Source of the DNA: Gammaproteobacteria bacterium
GTDB lineage: Bacteria; Pseudomonadota; Gammaproteobacteria; Steroidobacterales; Steroidobacteraceae
DNA length: 40,534 bases
Direction: 5' to 3'
Assembly (NCBI GenBank): GCA_027366635.1
Contig: DAHXNE010000069.1
Coordinates: 1 to 40,534, forward strand
Part shown: in pieces, positions 1-7,699 of the stretch
Numbering within the stretch: position 1 is the stretch's first letter
How the letters are laid out: the number at the start of each line of letters is the position of its first letter
The notes under the pieces: generated by a model
Told to the model about the DNA's origin: nothing
Database searches by the model: none
Seen by the model: only the letters and a program-made list of their open reading frames with translations
Made by a program: the position numbers and the translations under genes

Positions 1-489
1 TTCGCATATCGCAAGGCCAATGAGGGTCTGGATCGACTGCTGCACGCGCTTCAGGGAGATCATCTGGGCGACAGCCAAGTTCAGCGCGTATGCCTTGATG
101 CCCGAGCCGTACTGCACGGGGCCGGCGAAGGTCTCGGGGAAGGGGGCGCGGGTCTCGCTGCCGCAGTGCGGGCAGGATTTGATCTCGGCATCGACGTGGC
201 TCAAGACCTTCTCGAAGACAATGTCGATCTGGGTGCGCCGCTCGTGCCCGTGAGGTCGGACGGTGGGCAGATCCTCCCCGCATTCCTCGCAGGCGCTGAC
301 TTTGGAGACCTCGACGCTCTCGACGGTGCGGGTGTTCGCCGAGCGGCTCGGGTCGTACGCCTTGCCCTTGGTGTGGGTGCCGGCGTGGCTGAGCGCGCTC
401 TCATCGTCGTCGCTGGACAATTGCCCGAAACGCTCCTTGAGTGCTGTGAACTCCTCGCGCAGGGATTGCTTATTGACGCTCGGTACCAC
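1..489 (-). CDS. IS66-family transposase, N-terminal part (cut by window edge)
   Basis: Reading the minus strand from 489 gives an open frame to the window edge, about 163 residues. It starts with a short helical stretch (LREEFTALKERF). Two cysteine pairs follow, CEECGEDL and CPHCGS, the zinc-finger-like region before the IS66 TnpC catalytic core. Next comes GPVQYGSGIKAYALNLAVAQ, then MISLKRVQQSIQTLIG, the hallmark stretch entering the IS66 transposase domain. The DDE core lies outside the window. The frame has no ATG before the conserved region; GTG at 489 is the first plausible start. It lies in the same frame as the TAA (507-505) ending the upstream adenine methylase, so the two are nearly continuous. 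Family assignment rests on motif recognition and is fairly secure; whether the element is intact cannot be seen. Confidence 0.8.
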   Translation of the reverse strand, partial: MVPSVNKQSLREEFTALKERFGQLSSDDDESALSHAGTHTKGKAYDPSRSANTRTVESVEVSKVSACEECGEDLPTVRPHGHERRTQIDIVFEKVLSHVDAEIKSCPHCGSETRAPFPETFAGPVQYGSGIKAYALNLAVAQMISLKRVQQSIQTLIGLAICE

Positions 490-504
490 GGGCGGCCCGG
501 GAGC

Positions 505-1164
505 TTACTCGCCGGCCTCGGCGGCCATCAACCCGGCCAATACCGCCAGACGCTCCCCTGGGGGCATCCGCGCATAGCGTCGCGCCCAGCTCTCGGCCCT
601 GCGCTTGATCAGGTGGCGGTGGGCGTGATCGCGCCCGGCGTAGCGGGCCCAATGCACCCGATCGGGGGCGAAATTGAACCAGAGCTTCTCGGTGCGCACG
701 CCGGCCTGGTTCATCACCTGAAGCTCGAGGCTGCGCCAACCGGCAAGCTCCTGATCGTACAGCCCCGAGGGGTAGCCGGAGAGGATCACCGCACAGGGCA
801 GCTCCCTCAGCACCCCCAGCAGCTCGAGGTGATCGGACTCCTCGTAGTCAAACCGATAGCGCCGATCCGAGGTGCGCGTCGAGTGCAGACACGGCGGGTC
901 GCAGTACACGAGCTCCCGGCCCCGGTAGTCAAAGTCCGCCAGGAACCGGTGCGCGTGAGCGTCCACCAGCTCCACTGGATACGCGCACCGAAACTTCTCC
1001 AGGGCGCACTCATTGCGATCGATGCCAATGTCGCGCAGCGCCGGGGGGCTTGCGCTTCATGATCTCCCCACCCCCGAGGTGGTTCTCGATGTGGTCTCGT
1101 GCAGGGGCATCAGGGCGATGATCGCCTGGCACAACGCCGAGGTCGCCTTGGATATAAAATACAC
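505..1164 (-). pseudogene. D12/Dam-type N6-adenine DNA methyltransferase, frameshifted
   Basis: Conserved pieces of a D12-class adenine methylase are spread over two frames. The first is SKATSALCQAIIALMPLHET (about 1155-1093). Then comes HIENHLGGGEIMKRKPP, the SAM-binding GGG region, one frame away. The original frame resumes with ALRDIGIDRNECALEKF and runs to the stop at 505. One base seems lost near 1092-1095 and one gained in the G6 run at 1043-1048 (C6 on the coding strand), so the shifts compensate. The catalytic DPPY motif reads DPPC (VYCDPPCLHSTR), a one-base TAT to TGT change. Downstream FDYEESDHLELL and CAVILSGYPSGLY fit the family. The start is unclear; GTG at 1164 is one option. 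The gene sits directly before the IS66-type transposase and may be its passenger. Assembly error could explain the shifts but not the Cys. Confidence 0.72.
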
Positions 1165-1305
1165 GCCTATCGCCCTCAAACCTGTGCCCTGCCGAAGACG
1201 GGACAGCAGCGCAGGGCAAAATCCCTACGTTGTCAAGCTTCCGTTCAACGGAGCGGGAGCGTTCGAGGGTGCGTAGTTACAGATAGTCTAGTATGAGGTA
1301 AATAC

Positions 1306-2529
1306 GTGGCCACGATAAACATCGTCGTTCCTCGAATTCATCCAACTCGCTTTAGCGGCGGCCTGTTGTGCATCCTGAATTACTCAAAAGGATTGACCTC
1401 ACGAGGCCATACGGTAACTCTCTTTCCATTTTTACCGTCTCGGCACCCGCAGTGGCTTGATGGAAATATCGGGCAGTTGCACGGCGAGACGGCCTCTTCA
1501 GGGGCACGAGAACTGTTGTCATCGGTAATGCAGTTAGTTGTTAACACATCACAATGTGACAACACGGCAAATGTAGCCATTAATCGGCGAATGAGAGTAC
1601 GACGACTGACCAGAGTGATTGCTCGGCGGCTCGTACAAACGCTGCCGAGCGAACTACAAAATGCGGTAGGCCACCAGTACGTTAAAGAGTCCCTTGAACA
1701 GCACGGAAAGGCGACCGACATTACGATCGCGACGAGCTTTGAAACAGCACAACCTGTCTCTTTATATGGGACAGGAAAGAAATACTATTTCGCGCAACAC
1801 TACGAGCCATACTTTTGTGACGATATGGAAGATCCAAAGAGAGCCGCGCATGACGCCAAGGCCAGTTACACACTTGGTTTGCAGCAGATAGCGAATTCCT
1901 CGTGGTTGCAGGAAAAGCTACAGAACGAGCACAGAATACCTGTAGCACTTTGTCCAAACGCCATTGACCACGACATCTTCTCAGGAACAGTAGCCCGTCG
2001 GAGTGACACGAAGCGGTTGCGAATAATCAGTTACGGAGGTCGGGGCGTTAGATGGAAAGGCTTTATGGATATGGCTGAAGCGGTACGTATCGCCCGAACG
2101 CGCTTACCGGAATACCAAATTGAATGGTCTGTTTATGGGCAATGTGAACTCCCACCAGTTAATCATATTGCAAACTTCATTAACCTTGGCTTTTTGGCAC
2201 CAAAAGCATTGGCACGTGCATACAGAGAATCTGATGTACTGCTAAGCGCATCATGGTATGAAAGTTTTCCACTCTTTCCAATCGAGGCCATGGCATGCGG
2301 ACTTGCAGTAATCACCAGCCAGACGGGAACCGAAGAGTTTGCGGAGGAGGGAAAGACGGCGGCTATTGTGAAGCCGCAGTGCCCGGAATCAATTGCGAAT
2401 GCGCTCATTCGGTTGTGCGTTGATGAGGACTATCGCTTGCTATTGGCAACAGGCGGCAGCGAACGTGCGAAACGGTTTACCTGGGAATCCTCGGTGTCTC
2501 GAATGGAGGAGATATTAGGTATCAAGTAG
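1306..2529 (+). CDS. Family 4 glycosyltransferase
   Basis: A 407-residue GT-B fold glycosyltransferase (GT4) that probably adds a sugar from a nucleotide-sugar donor to a growing surface glycan on the cytoplasmic face. The N-terminus (INIVVPRIHPTRFSGGLLCI) has the strand-loop typical of the acceptor domain. The C-terminal donor domain carries ESFPLFPIEAMACG with the EX7E pair at E319 and E327, then a TGTEEF nucleotide-binding segment. Start is GTG at 1306, preceded by TGAGGT about 10 bases upstream; no in-frame ATG fits better. Base composition is visibly AT-richer than the rfb or heptose genes, as in the next four genes. Donor and acceptor cannot be read from sequence. Family is secure, specificity unknown. 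Confidence 0.88.
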   Translation: MATINIVVPRIHPTRFSGGLLCILNYSKGLTSRGHTVTLFPFLPSRHPQWLDGNIGQLHGETASSGARELLSSVMQLVVNTSQCDNTANVAINRRMRVRRLTRVIARRLVQTLPSELQNAVGHQYVKESLEQHGKATDITIATSFETAQPVSLYGTGKKYYFAQHYEPYFCDDMEDPKRAAHDAKASYTLGLQQIANSSWLQEKLQNEHRIPVALCPNAIDHDIFSGTVARRSDTKRLRIISYGGRGVRWKGFMDMAEAVRIARTRLPEYQIEWSVYGQCELPPVNHIANFINLGFLAPKALARAYRESDVLLSASWYESFPLFPIEAMACGLAVITSQTGTEEFAEEGKTAAIVKPQCPESIANALIRLCVDEDYRLLLATGGSERAKRFTWESSVSRMEEILGIK

Positions 2530-2754
2530 CGCTATCTGATCTCAGTAATACGTGGAAAGTACACCGGCGGAATTGCACCCCGGTCCCACGCCGATAAGAT
2601 TGAGGACTGGCGCGCCGCTGCAGGCGGATGTTAGTGTTCTCTGTAATCTCGACTTTCGCCTGCGAGCGCCACGACATCGCTACCATAAGTTTCTCGAAGC
2701 CGTTAAAACGTCTCATTTTAACCTAACTTTTCACAAAGAGATTACGAGAACGTA
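2530..2754. other. Intergenic region with a GC-rich patch, no convincing gene
   Basis: About 225 bases separate two glycosyltransferase genes. Roughly 2551-2640 is noticeably GC-richer than its surroundings. A 64-residue open frame on the minus strand (to 2522) has no family I recognise. The patch could be the end of an old insertion sequence, but I see no transposase motif. The last 50 bases before 2755 are AT-rich and could hold a promoter for the next gene. Confidence 0.4.
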
Positions 2755-3747
2755 ATGCGGATATTTGATGCAAGATGGCAGGGAATGTTCGGTATAGGAA
2801 GAGTTTCTAGCGAACTCCGCTCAAGATTGGTTGGTTTTGTGGGCGCCGACTTGGGCGGCAATCCGTACGCCGCTACCGATTCGCTTCGCCTCACATACTA
2901 CTTGCGTCATAAACGGCCTAACTTATTTTTTTCTCCTGGGTATAACGCGCCACTAGGAAAACCATGTGAATTCGCTCTTACCGTACATGACTTAAATCAC
3001 ATATCAGTCCCTAGAAATAAAACAGCACTTAAATCTCTGTATTATAACGTTGTACTGCGTCCCGCTGTGCGCAATGCACGCCTGGTGTTTACCGTTTCAG
3101 ATTTCTCGCGACAACAAATACTGCAATGGTCCAATGTAGATGCGGATAAAGTTGTCGCTATCCGCCCCGGTGTCGCACGGGTGTTTGAGCCCACAGGACA
3201 GGCATCTATTCGAACGCGGCCGTATTTTCTATACGTGGGTAACGGCCGCCCTCACAAGAACCTTCGTAGAGTGTTGATAGCGTTCGCAGCGTCAAGACTG
3301 GATCGTGACTGCGATCTTATTGTGATCGGACTTACACGACGACAAGGGCTAGAACTAGCGCGCACACTCAAAGTGGAGCGGGGTGTGCTGTTTTTGGGCC
3401 GCGTTTCTGACGAAGATCTTGCGGCACTGTACAGGGGCGCTTTAGGTCTTGTTTTTGTGTCATTGTATGAAGGCTTTGGACTTCCTATTGTAGAGGCGAT
3501 GGCTTGCGGAACGCCGGTACTCACATCGAATACGGCATCTATGCCGGAAGTTGCTGGAGATGCGGCGCTGCTAGTCGATCCTCTGCGTATTGAGGAAATA
3601 GCCGCTGGAATGAGACGTCTAATCGAGGATGACTCGACGCGGAAAGACATTGTGCTTAGGGGACTCAGAAGAGCCGCACTTTTTAATTGGGACTGTGCCG
3701 CACAAGTCATACAAAAGAAGTTAGACGAGGTGACGGACTCCAATTAG
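2755..3747 (+). CDS. Family 4 glycosyltransferase (mannosyltransferase-like)
   Basis: A 330-residue GT4 glycosyltransferase. The acceptor domain includes FSPGYNAPL and VHDLNHISVPRNKT, typical of O-antigen mannosyltransferase-like members. The linker FLYVGNGRPHKNLRRVL opens the donor domain, which carries LYEGFGLPIVEAMACG with the EX7E pair at E239 and E247, then SNTASMPEVAGDAALLVDP. That last stretch is strongly conserved in GT4 enzymes using GDP-mannose or similar donors. The ATG at 2755 follows an AT-rich leader. Its stop (3745-3747) overlaps the stop of the convergent glycosyltransferase on the other strand (3746-3744). Role: cytoplasmic step in building the cassette's polysaccharide repeat unit. 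The donor sugar is inference only. Confidence 0.88.
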   Translation: MRIFDARWQGMFGIGRVSSELRSRLVGFVGADLGGNPYAATDSLRLTYYLRHKRPNLFFSPGYNAPLGKPCEFALTVHDLNHISVPRNKTALKSLYYNVVLRPAVRNARLVFTVSDFSRQQILQWSNVDADKVVAIRPGVARVFEPTGQASIRTRPYFLYVGNGRPHKNLRRVLIAFAASRLDRDCDLIVIGLTRRQGLELARTLKVERGVLFLGRVSDEDLAALYRGALGLVFVSLYEGFGLPIVEAMACGTPVLTSNTASMPEVAGDAALLVDPLRIEEIAAGMRRLIEDDSTRKDIVLRGLRRAALFNWDCAAQVIQKKLDEVTDSN

Positions 3748-4898
3748 AGTCCGATGCTACATCCGCGCTGCTTCCGCCTCACGACGACACTGTCGTACAA
3801 AGCAATGATCTTATCCACCATAGCGTCGAGGGTATATTGTGTATTTATGCGCGAGTAGCCGGCAGATCCAAGTTTTATCGCAAACTCGGTGTTGCCGAGT
3901 AAATAAGTAATAGCGTCTGCCAGCGCAAGATCATCTCCGGGCGGAACTGTCAGGGCGCATACATTGTTGGGCGCCAATTCATTAACGCCGTTCTGAAGGT
4001 CAGTATTTACTATGGGTTTGCCACATGCCATTGCTTCCGCCTGAACCAAACCGAACGCCTCCGTCTTAGCGGTTGATGGTAGGCAGAAAATATTTGACGC
4101 ATGATAGTAGCTAGGGAGTTCCGACTCTGGAATATGTCCTAGAAACTGTACTCGCGCACCAGTGCTGCTTGTGAGGTTCTGTAACTCTGGAGTAAGGGGG
4201 CCTTCTCCGCCGAGAAGCAGCGTTGCAGGCACGCGGGCCATGGCGCGGATTAATACCTGAAATCCCTTATAGTAGACGTGTCGGCCAAGAGCAAAAATAA
4301 GCGGTCCTCCGCCATATTTGTCACGCAGTCTGTTTGCCGCGCATAACCGCGATGGGCTCGCGGCAAACGGAGTAACGTCAATGCTATACGGTATGACGTG
4401 CTGGCGTTCTGGCGGTGCGAAACATGAGATCTGGTCCGACCTCAAGTGGGCCTCGGTGGCGCCGATCAGCGCATCTGGCGCTACGAGAAAACGTGAAGCG
4501 AGCGCGCGATAGATCGGCCGCAGGACGCGCTGGCGGACAATATCACTGTGCCAGCTTACTACGTGCGCCGCGTCACCCGGGACAAGGCTAGCAGCAAGGT
4601 GAGCGAACGGGTCAGGCCAGTGCTGGTGCAGAATGTCAAACCGACCGACGCGTGCTAGTGTTCGGGAACGCGTAATGAGTCTTGGTGCGATGGATTGGCT
4701 TGAGAGGGTTATGAGTGTGGGAATCGGTTCGACATGAACGCCATCGACACTTTTCGGCGTCTGGGTTCCGGACGGATCATAGGAGAACACTGTGACATCG
4801 TGGCCGCGGGCGGCCAAAGCGCGGGTGAGAATGCATACATGTCGCTCCATTCCTCCGATTCGAGTAAATGTGTATTTCGCGAAATGGGCGATGCGCAT
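3744..4898 (-). CDS. Family 4 glycosyltransferase
   Basis: A 384-residue GT4 glycosyltransferase on the opposite strand to its neighbours. The N-terminus (MRIAHFAKYTFTRIGGMERH) has the glycine-rich acceptor loop. WHSDIVRQ and IPYSIDVTPF mark the inter-domain region. ALGRHVYYKGFQVLIRAM begins the donor domain, and TEAFGLVQAEAMACGKP holds the EX7E pair at E280 and E288. It ends four bases into the convergent glycosyltransferase gene. Its 5' end faces an old transposase scar at 5.0-5.3 kb, so it may have been inverted or inserted separately from the plus-strand genes. Base composition is intermediate. Sugar specificity is unknown. Confidence 0.88.
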   Translation of the reverse strand: MRIAHFAKYTFTRIGGMERHVCILTRALAARGHDVTVFSYDPSGTQTPKSVDGVHVEPIPTLITLSSQSIAPRLITRSRTLARVGRFDILHQHWPDPFAHLAASLVPGDAAHVVSWHSDIVRQRVLRPIYRALASRFLVAPDALIGATEAHLRSDQISCFAPPERQHVIPYSIDVTPFAASPSRLCAANRLRDKYGGGPLIFALGRHVYYKGFQVLIRAMARVPATLLLGGEGPLTPELQNLTSSTGARVQFLGHIPESELPSYYHASNIFCLPSTAKTEAFGLVQAEAMACGKPIVNTDLQNGVNELAPNNVCALTVPPGDDLALADAITYLLGNTEFAIKLGSAGYSRINTQYTLDAMVDKIIALYDSVVVRRKQRGCSIGL

Positions 4899-5025
4899 CG
4901 TGGAGCTGGCTCAGGTTGTTCCGAGAAATTACCGTATGGTATAAGTTAACGACGCTGCCGACTGGTGACAATGTTTGTCGACGTGATCTCTGATTGCCGC
5001 AGTGCGTAGGGCGCCCCCGTGCGCG

Positions 5026-5300
5026 TCAGTCCTGGTAGTATGCGTAACCTCGCGGCCACTCGGACTTCGATCCCTGCTGCTGCGCGTCCTCATCGCAGTC
5101 GTTCCGGCGACCGCGGTACGCTCGTCGGGTCTGCGCGCCGAAGTAGACCATGACCCGCGTATGGTCACCGAGCGACTGATGAACTGGACTCGGATTGTAG
5201 CTATCGAAGTATGCCGCACGCTGCCGCTGCGCATCGCGGCCCTCATGACAGGCGTACTAGAGATATCGCCTCGTGCGAGCCTGACCGTCAGCGTCACTTG
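5026..5300 (-). pseudogene. IS3-family transposase C-terminal remnant
   Basis: In the frame ending at TGA 5028-5026, the minus strand reads RAAYFDSYNPSPVHQSLGDH followed by TRVMVYFG. This matches the C-terminal end of IS3-family OrfB (rve domain), where the usual form is YFxxYNxxRPHxSLxxxTPxxVYF. An in-frame TAG at 5259-5257 interrupts the segment, and the DDE-bearing part upstream is absent. It is therefore a dead fragment between the divergent glycosyltransferase (start 4898) and polymerase-like (start 5337) genes. The short hypothetical frames on both strands here are shadows of it. The YN..xxxHQSL..H pattern is clear; the subgroup (IS407/IS51-like) is a guess. Confidence 0.65.
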
Positions 5301-5336
5301 ACGAATATACGCTTGAACTACCATTACCGGAATTGC

Positions 5337-6674
5337 ATGATTTCACATATGAAGTCGTCTGACGCAGCGCTCGATTCCAAGGCCCACTTCAATGTCGCGA
5401 TTCGCCGTGTTTTCTTTATTGGCATCGCCTTTCTAGCGCCCTTAACCGCGCTAAAAATAAACGAAATTCAAACAGTCTACATTATTAGTCTCGCTGCATT
5501 ATCAATAGCAGCGGCGGCTGTATTTCAAAATAGCCTAAAGTTACGCGGGAATGCGGATATCCTTTCATTACTCAAAAAGTACGTTCTATTCCTTTGCGCA
5601 GCAGCAATTCTAGCGCTTTGGGCACTGCGATCGCCATCGTTTCCTCCTCCAGGGACACCGTTACTAAAACATGCACCGTTTATTTCCGTGGCACGACTTA
5701 CGGAACTCATAGCAGTCATAAGTATCATGTTGTTTACGGCGCAGTTCATCGTGGATCGTTCGTCTTTGTGCGCCCTAATGTGCCAGGGTTACATATATGG
5801 TGGGCTCATAAGTTCCGCATACGGAATAGCGTCCTGGGTTGGCGCACATTTAGGGATACATTTGACCGGAGCTTACGGCAATACAGATCGCATAAGAGGT
5901 TTTTTTATAGAGGGAGGTCCATTCGGCGTATACCTTATAAGCGTGATACTCGTCGCTCTGTTCAGGAAAACCGTATTGCGTCGCGGTGATCCCCGGGGAT
6001 TTTGGATCCAGATGGCTTTGCTGTTCATCGCATTAGTCGGATCGCAGTCAAAAGCCGGGATTTTGCTTGCGATGTGTCTTGGGGTGTTTTACTTGTTTGT
6101 CACGCATCGGTCACGTCACCTCTTACTGCTTTTGCCGCTCTTTATCGGATTAGCTCTTTCCGTAAACATTGTTGGGCAATTAAGGGGGTATGCAGAAAGT
6201 TATCTAAATTTCTCCAAATTGGCACGCGAAAGACCAGATGACACCGACCTCATCGAAGGTCGAGTCATGGGAGCAATTCTTGTTCCGATTATGGTAGCTC
6301 ATCATCCGATTTCGGGGATTGGGATCGGAAATTATTCTCTAGAAAGAAACAATCCTGAATATCTCGGCACGTTCCCGAAAGCTCCGGGCTGGGATTTACC
6401 TGGACTAGGGCTTTTAGGCGACGCGGCCGAACTCGGAATTCCACTTTTACTTTACCTATCCTGGCTCTTGTGGCGCCCAGTTGTCATCGCGAAACGCGCG
6501 CAAACACATCCTCTGGTGATTGTACTCGGCGCTTACCAAATCTTCGCTGAGTTACTAGGCGTCCAAACCACCTTCGTATACCCATGGATTGTGTCAGGTA
6601 TCGTCATCGGTTACTCGGTTGTCCTATGGAAGGAGCGACAGACGAGCATGGGAACTGCTGTAAAGGCGTCATGA
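5337..6674 (+). CDS. O-antigen ligase/polymerase family membrane protein (Wzy_C domain)
   Basis: A polytopic inner-membrane protein of about 446 residues with ten or more hydrophobic segments. Near residue 330 it has HHPISGIGIGNYSLERNNP, in the large periplasmic loop characteristic of the O-antigen ligase/Wzy/WaaL superfamily. It would either polymerise undecaprenyl-linked repeat units or ligate glycan to an acceptor. With glycosyltransferases upstream and a Wzz-like regulator downstream, polymerase is the better guess. The frame is open from 5211, but the first 42 residues lack family character and overlap the IS3 scar, so ATG 5337 (MISHMKSS) is preferred; ATG 5349 is an alternative. AT-richer than the backbone. 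The stop overlaps the convergent Wzz-like gene by six bases. Confidence 0.82.
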   Translation: MISHMKSSDAALDSKAHFNVAIRRVFFIGIAFLAPLTALKINEIQTVYIISLAALSIAAAAVFQNSLKLRGNADILSLLKKYVLFLCAAAILALWALRSPSFPPPGTPLLKHAPFISVARLTELIAVISIMLFTAQFIVDRSSLCALMCQGYIYGGLISSAYGIASWVGAHLGIHLTGAYGNTDRIRGFFIEGGPFGVYLISVILVALFRKTVLRRGDPRGFWIQMALLFIALVGSQSKAGILLAMCLGVFYLFVTHRSRHLLLLLPLFIGLALSVNIVGQLRGYAESYLNFSKLARERPDDTDLIEGRVMGAILVPIMVAHHPISGIGIGNYSLERNNPEYLGTFPKAPGWDLPGLGLLGDAAELGIPLLLYLSWLLWRPVVIAKRAQTHPLVIVLGAYQIFAELLGVQTTFVYPWIVSGIVIGYSVVLWKERQTSMGTAVKAS

Positions 6675-7646
6675 CGATGACGGCAACGCTGTCTGATCAG
6701 TTTGCCGCAGATTCAAGCTGTCTGATTCAGCACCATCGGCGCGCGACTCGCGGGGTTCTGACGAGCGGTGTCTGATCAAGACATATATACAGCCGCCGGC
6801 GCCGCCGACAAAAAGGCCCAAAATCGTCCAGAGCAGTGGTTTTGGAAATTTGGGATTCTCTGGAGCAAAGGCAGGATCTATAACCTTCAGGACGTACTCT
6901 TTGGAACCTTTCGCAAGCATCTCCTTGGTCAGCTCTGTCTGCATAATCGAAAAGATGCCTTGACGTTCTTCTACGTACGGCGTCTTTGCAGCTTGGGCAT
7001 CTAAAAACGCGATATCTCTCTTGGCGGTAGCAATGGCCTTATGCTTGGCATAGTCGTTCGTAAGACGAACAAGAGCGTTCGCCCAAGCGGCTGCTTGAAT
7101 TGGGTTTTCCCATTCGATAGAAAGCTTCACTAATCCTGTTTTGCTATCACGCGTAACGTGTCGGAGTTTCTTCTCGAAATATTGGCTCGCCTCCCATAAT
7201 GTGGGAACGTGCGTGCCTTTTCGCCATTCGTGCTTAACTGAATTCCATCGGCTCTTATAAAGAACCGGGAGGAGATTTTCGTTAACGAGAAACCGTTCCG
7301 TAATCAATCGGGATTTTAGGAGCGCTATTGATTCCTCGGCTTTCTCGCTACCAGGGACGGATATGCCGACAAGACTCGCGAGGCCACTATAGTGCGAAAG
7401 AAGTGATCCGGCGCCCCCCAATCCTGCAGAATTGGCATGGACGGGGACCAACAGTGTTGAGGCCAAATATTTTTTTGGCAACACGAGAGCGAGCGCCAAT
7501 GCGGCGAGCGCGGTTGCTACTGCAAAGATGAGCACAACCAAACGGCGTCGCCAAAATATCGAAATCAGCTCCTTCAGGTCGATTTCGTCCTGACCAGCGA
7601 CTTGCACAAGGCGCTGCTCCGCCACGCTCACGTTCTTGTCCGGCAT
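6669..7646 (-). CDS. Wzz-type polysaccharide co-polymerase (chain-length determinant)
   Basis: About 325 residues with PCP topology. A first membrane helix (RRRLVVLIFAVATALAALAL, roughly residues 33-56) is followed by a long periplasmic helical domain. The PENPKFPKP proline motif comes just before the second helix (LLWTILGLFVGGAGGCIYVL), and a short cytoplasmic tail follows. This layout sets the modal chain length of a Wzy-made polymer. There is no C-terminal tyrosine kinase, so it is a kinase-less type rather than Wzc. ATG 7646 is used; an in-frame TTG nine bases upstream is possible, and neither has a clear ribosome-binding site. It lies 53 bases downstream of the OPX gene on the same strand, probably co-transcribed, but is AT-richer than it. 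Confidence 0.85.
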   Translation of the reverse strand: MPDKNVSVAEQRLVQVAGQDEIDLKELISIFWRRRLVVLIFAVATALAALALALVLPKKYLASTLLVPVHANSAGLGGAGSLLSHYSGLASLVGISVPGSEKAEESIALLKSRLITERFLVNENLLPVLYKSRWNSVKHEWRKGTHVPTLWEASQYFEKKLRHVTRDSKTGLVKLSIEWENPIQAAAWANALVRLTNDYAKHKAIATAKRDIAFLDAQAAKTPYVEERQGIFSIMQTELTKEMLAKGSKEYVLKVIDPAFAPENPKFPKPLLWTILGLFVGGAGGCIYVLIRHRSSEPRESRADGAESDSLNLRQTDQTALPSSS

Positions 7647-7699
7647 ATTGAGCAAAAAAAGTTAAGGTTATGCTGAGTAGCTGACGGTGATCTTCTCAC

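Noticed and set aside
1186..1217. Inverted repeat GCCCTGC/GCAGGGC near the left end of the methylase
   Set aside because: Short arms with an 18-base loop and no T run; may be an IS end or chance, not enough to call a terminator or terminal repeat.
2522..2716. 64-codon minus-strand frame between two glycosyltransferases
   Set aside because: No recognised domain, no clear RBS; it may be an IS end but I could not support that.
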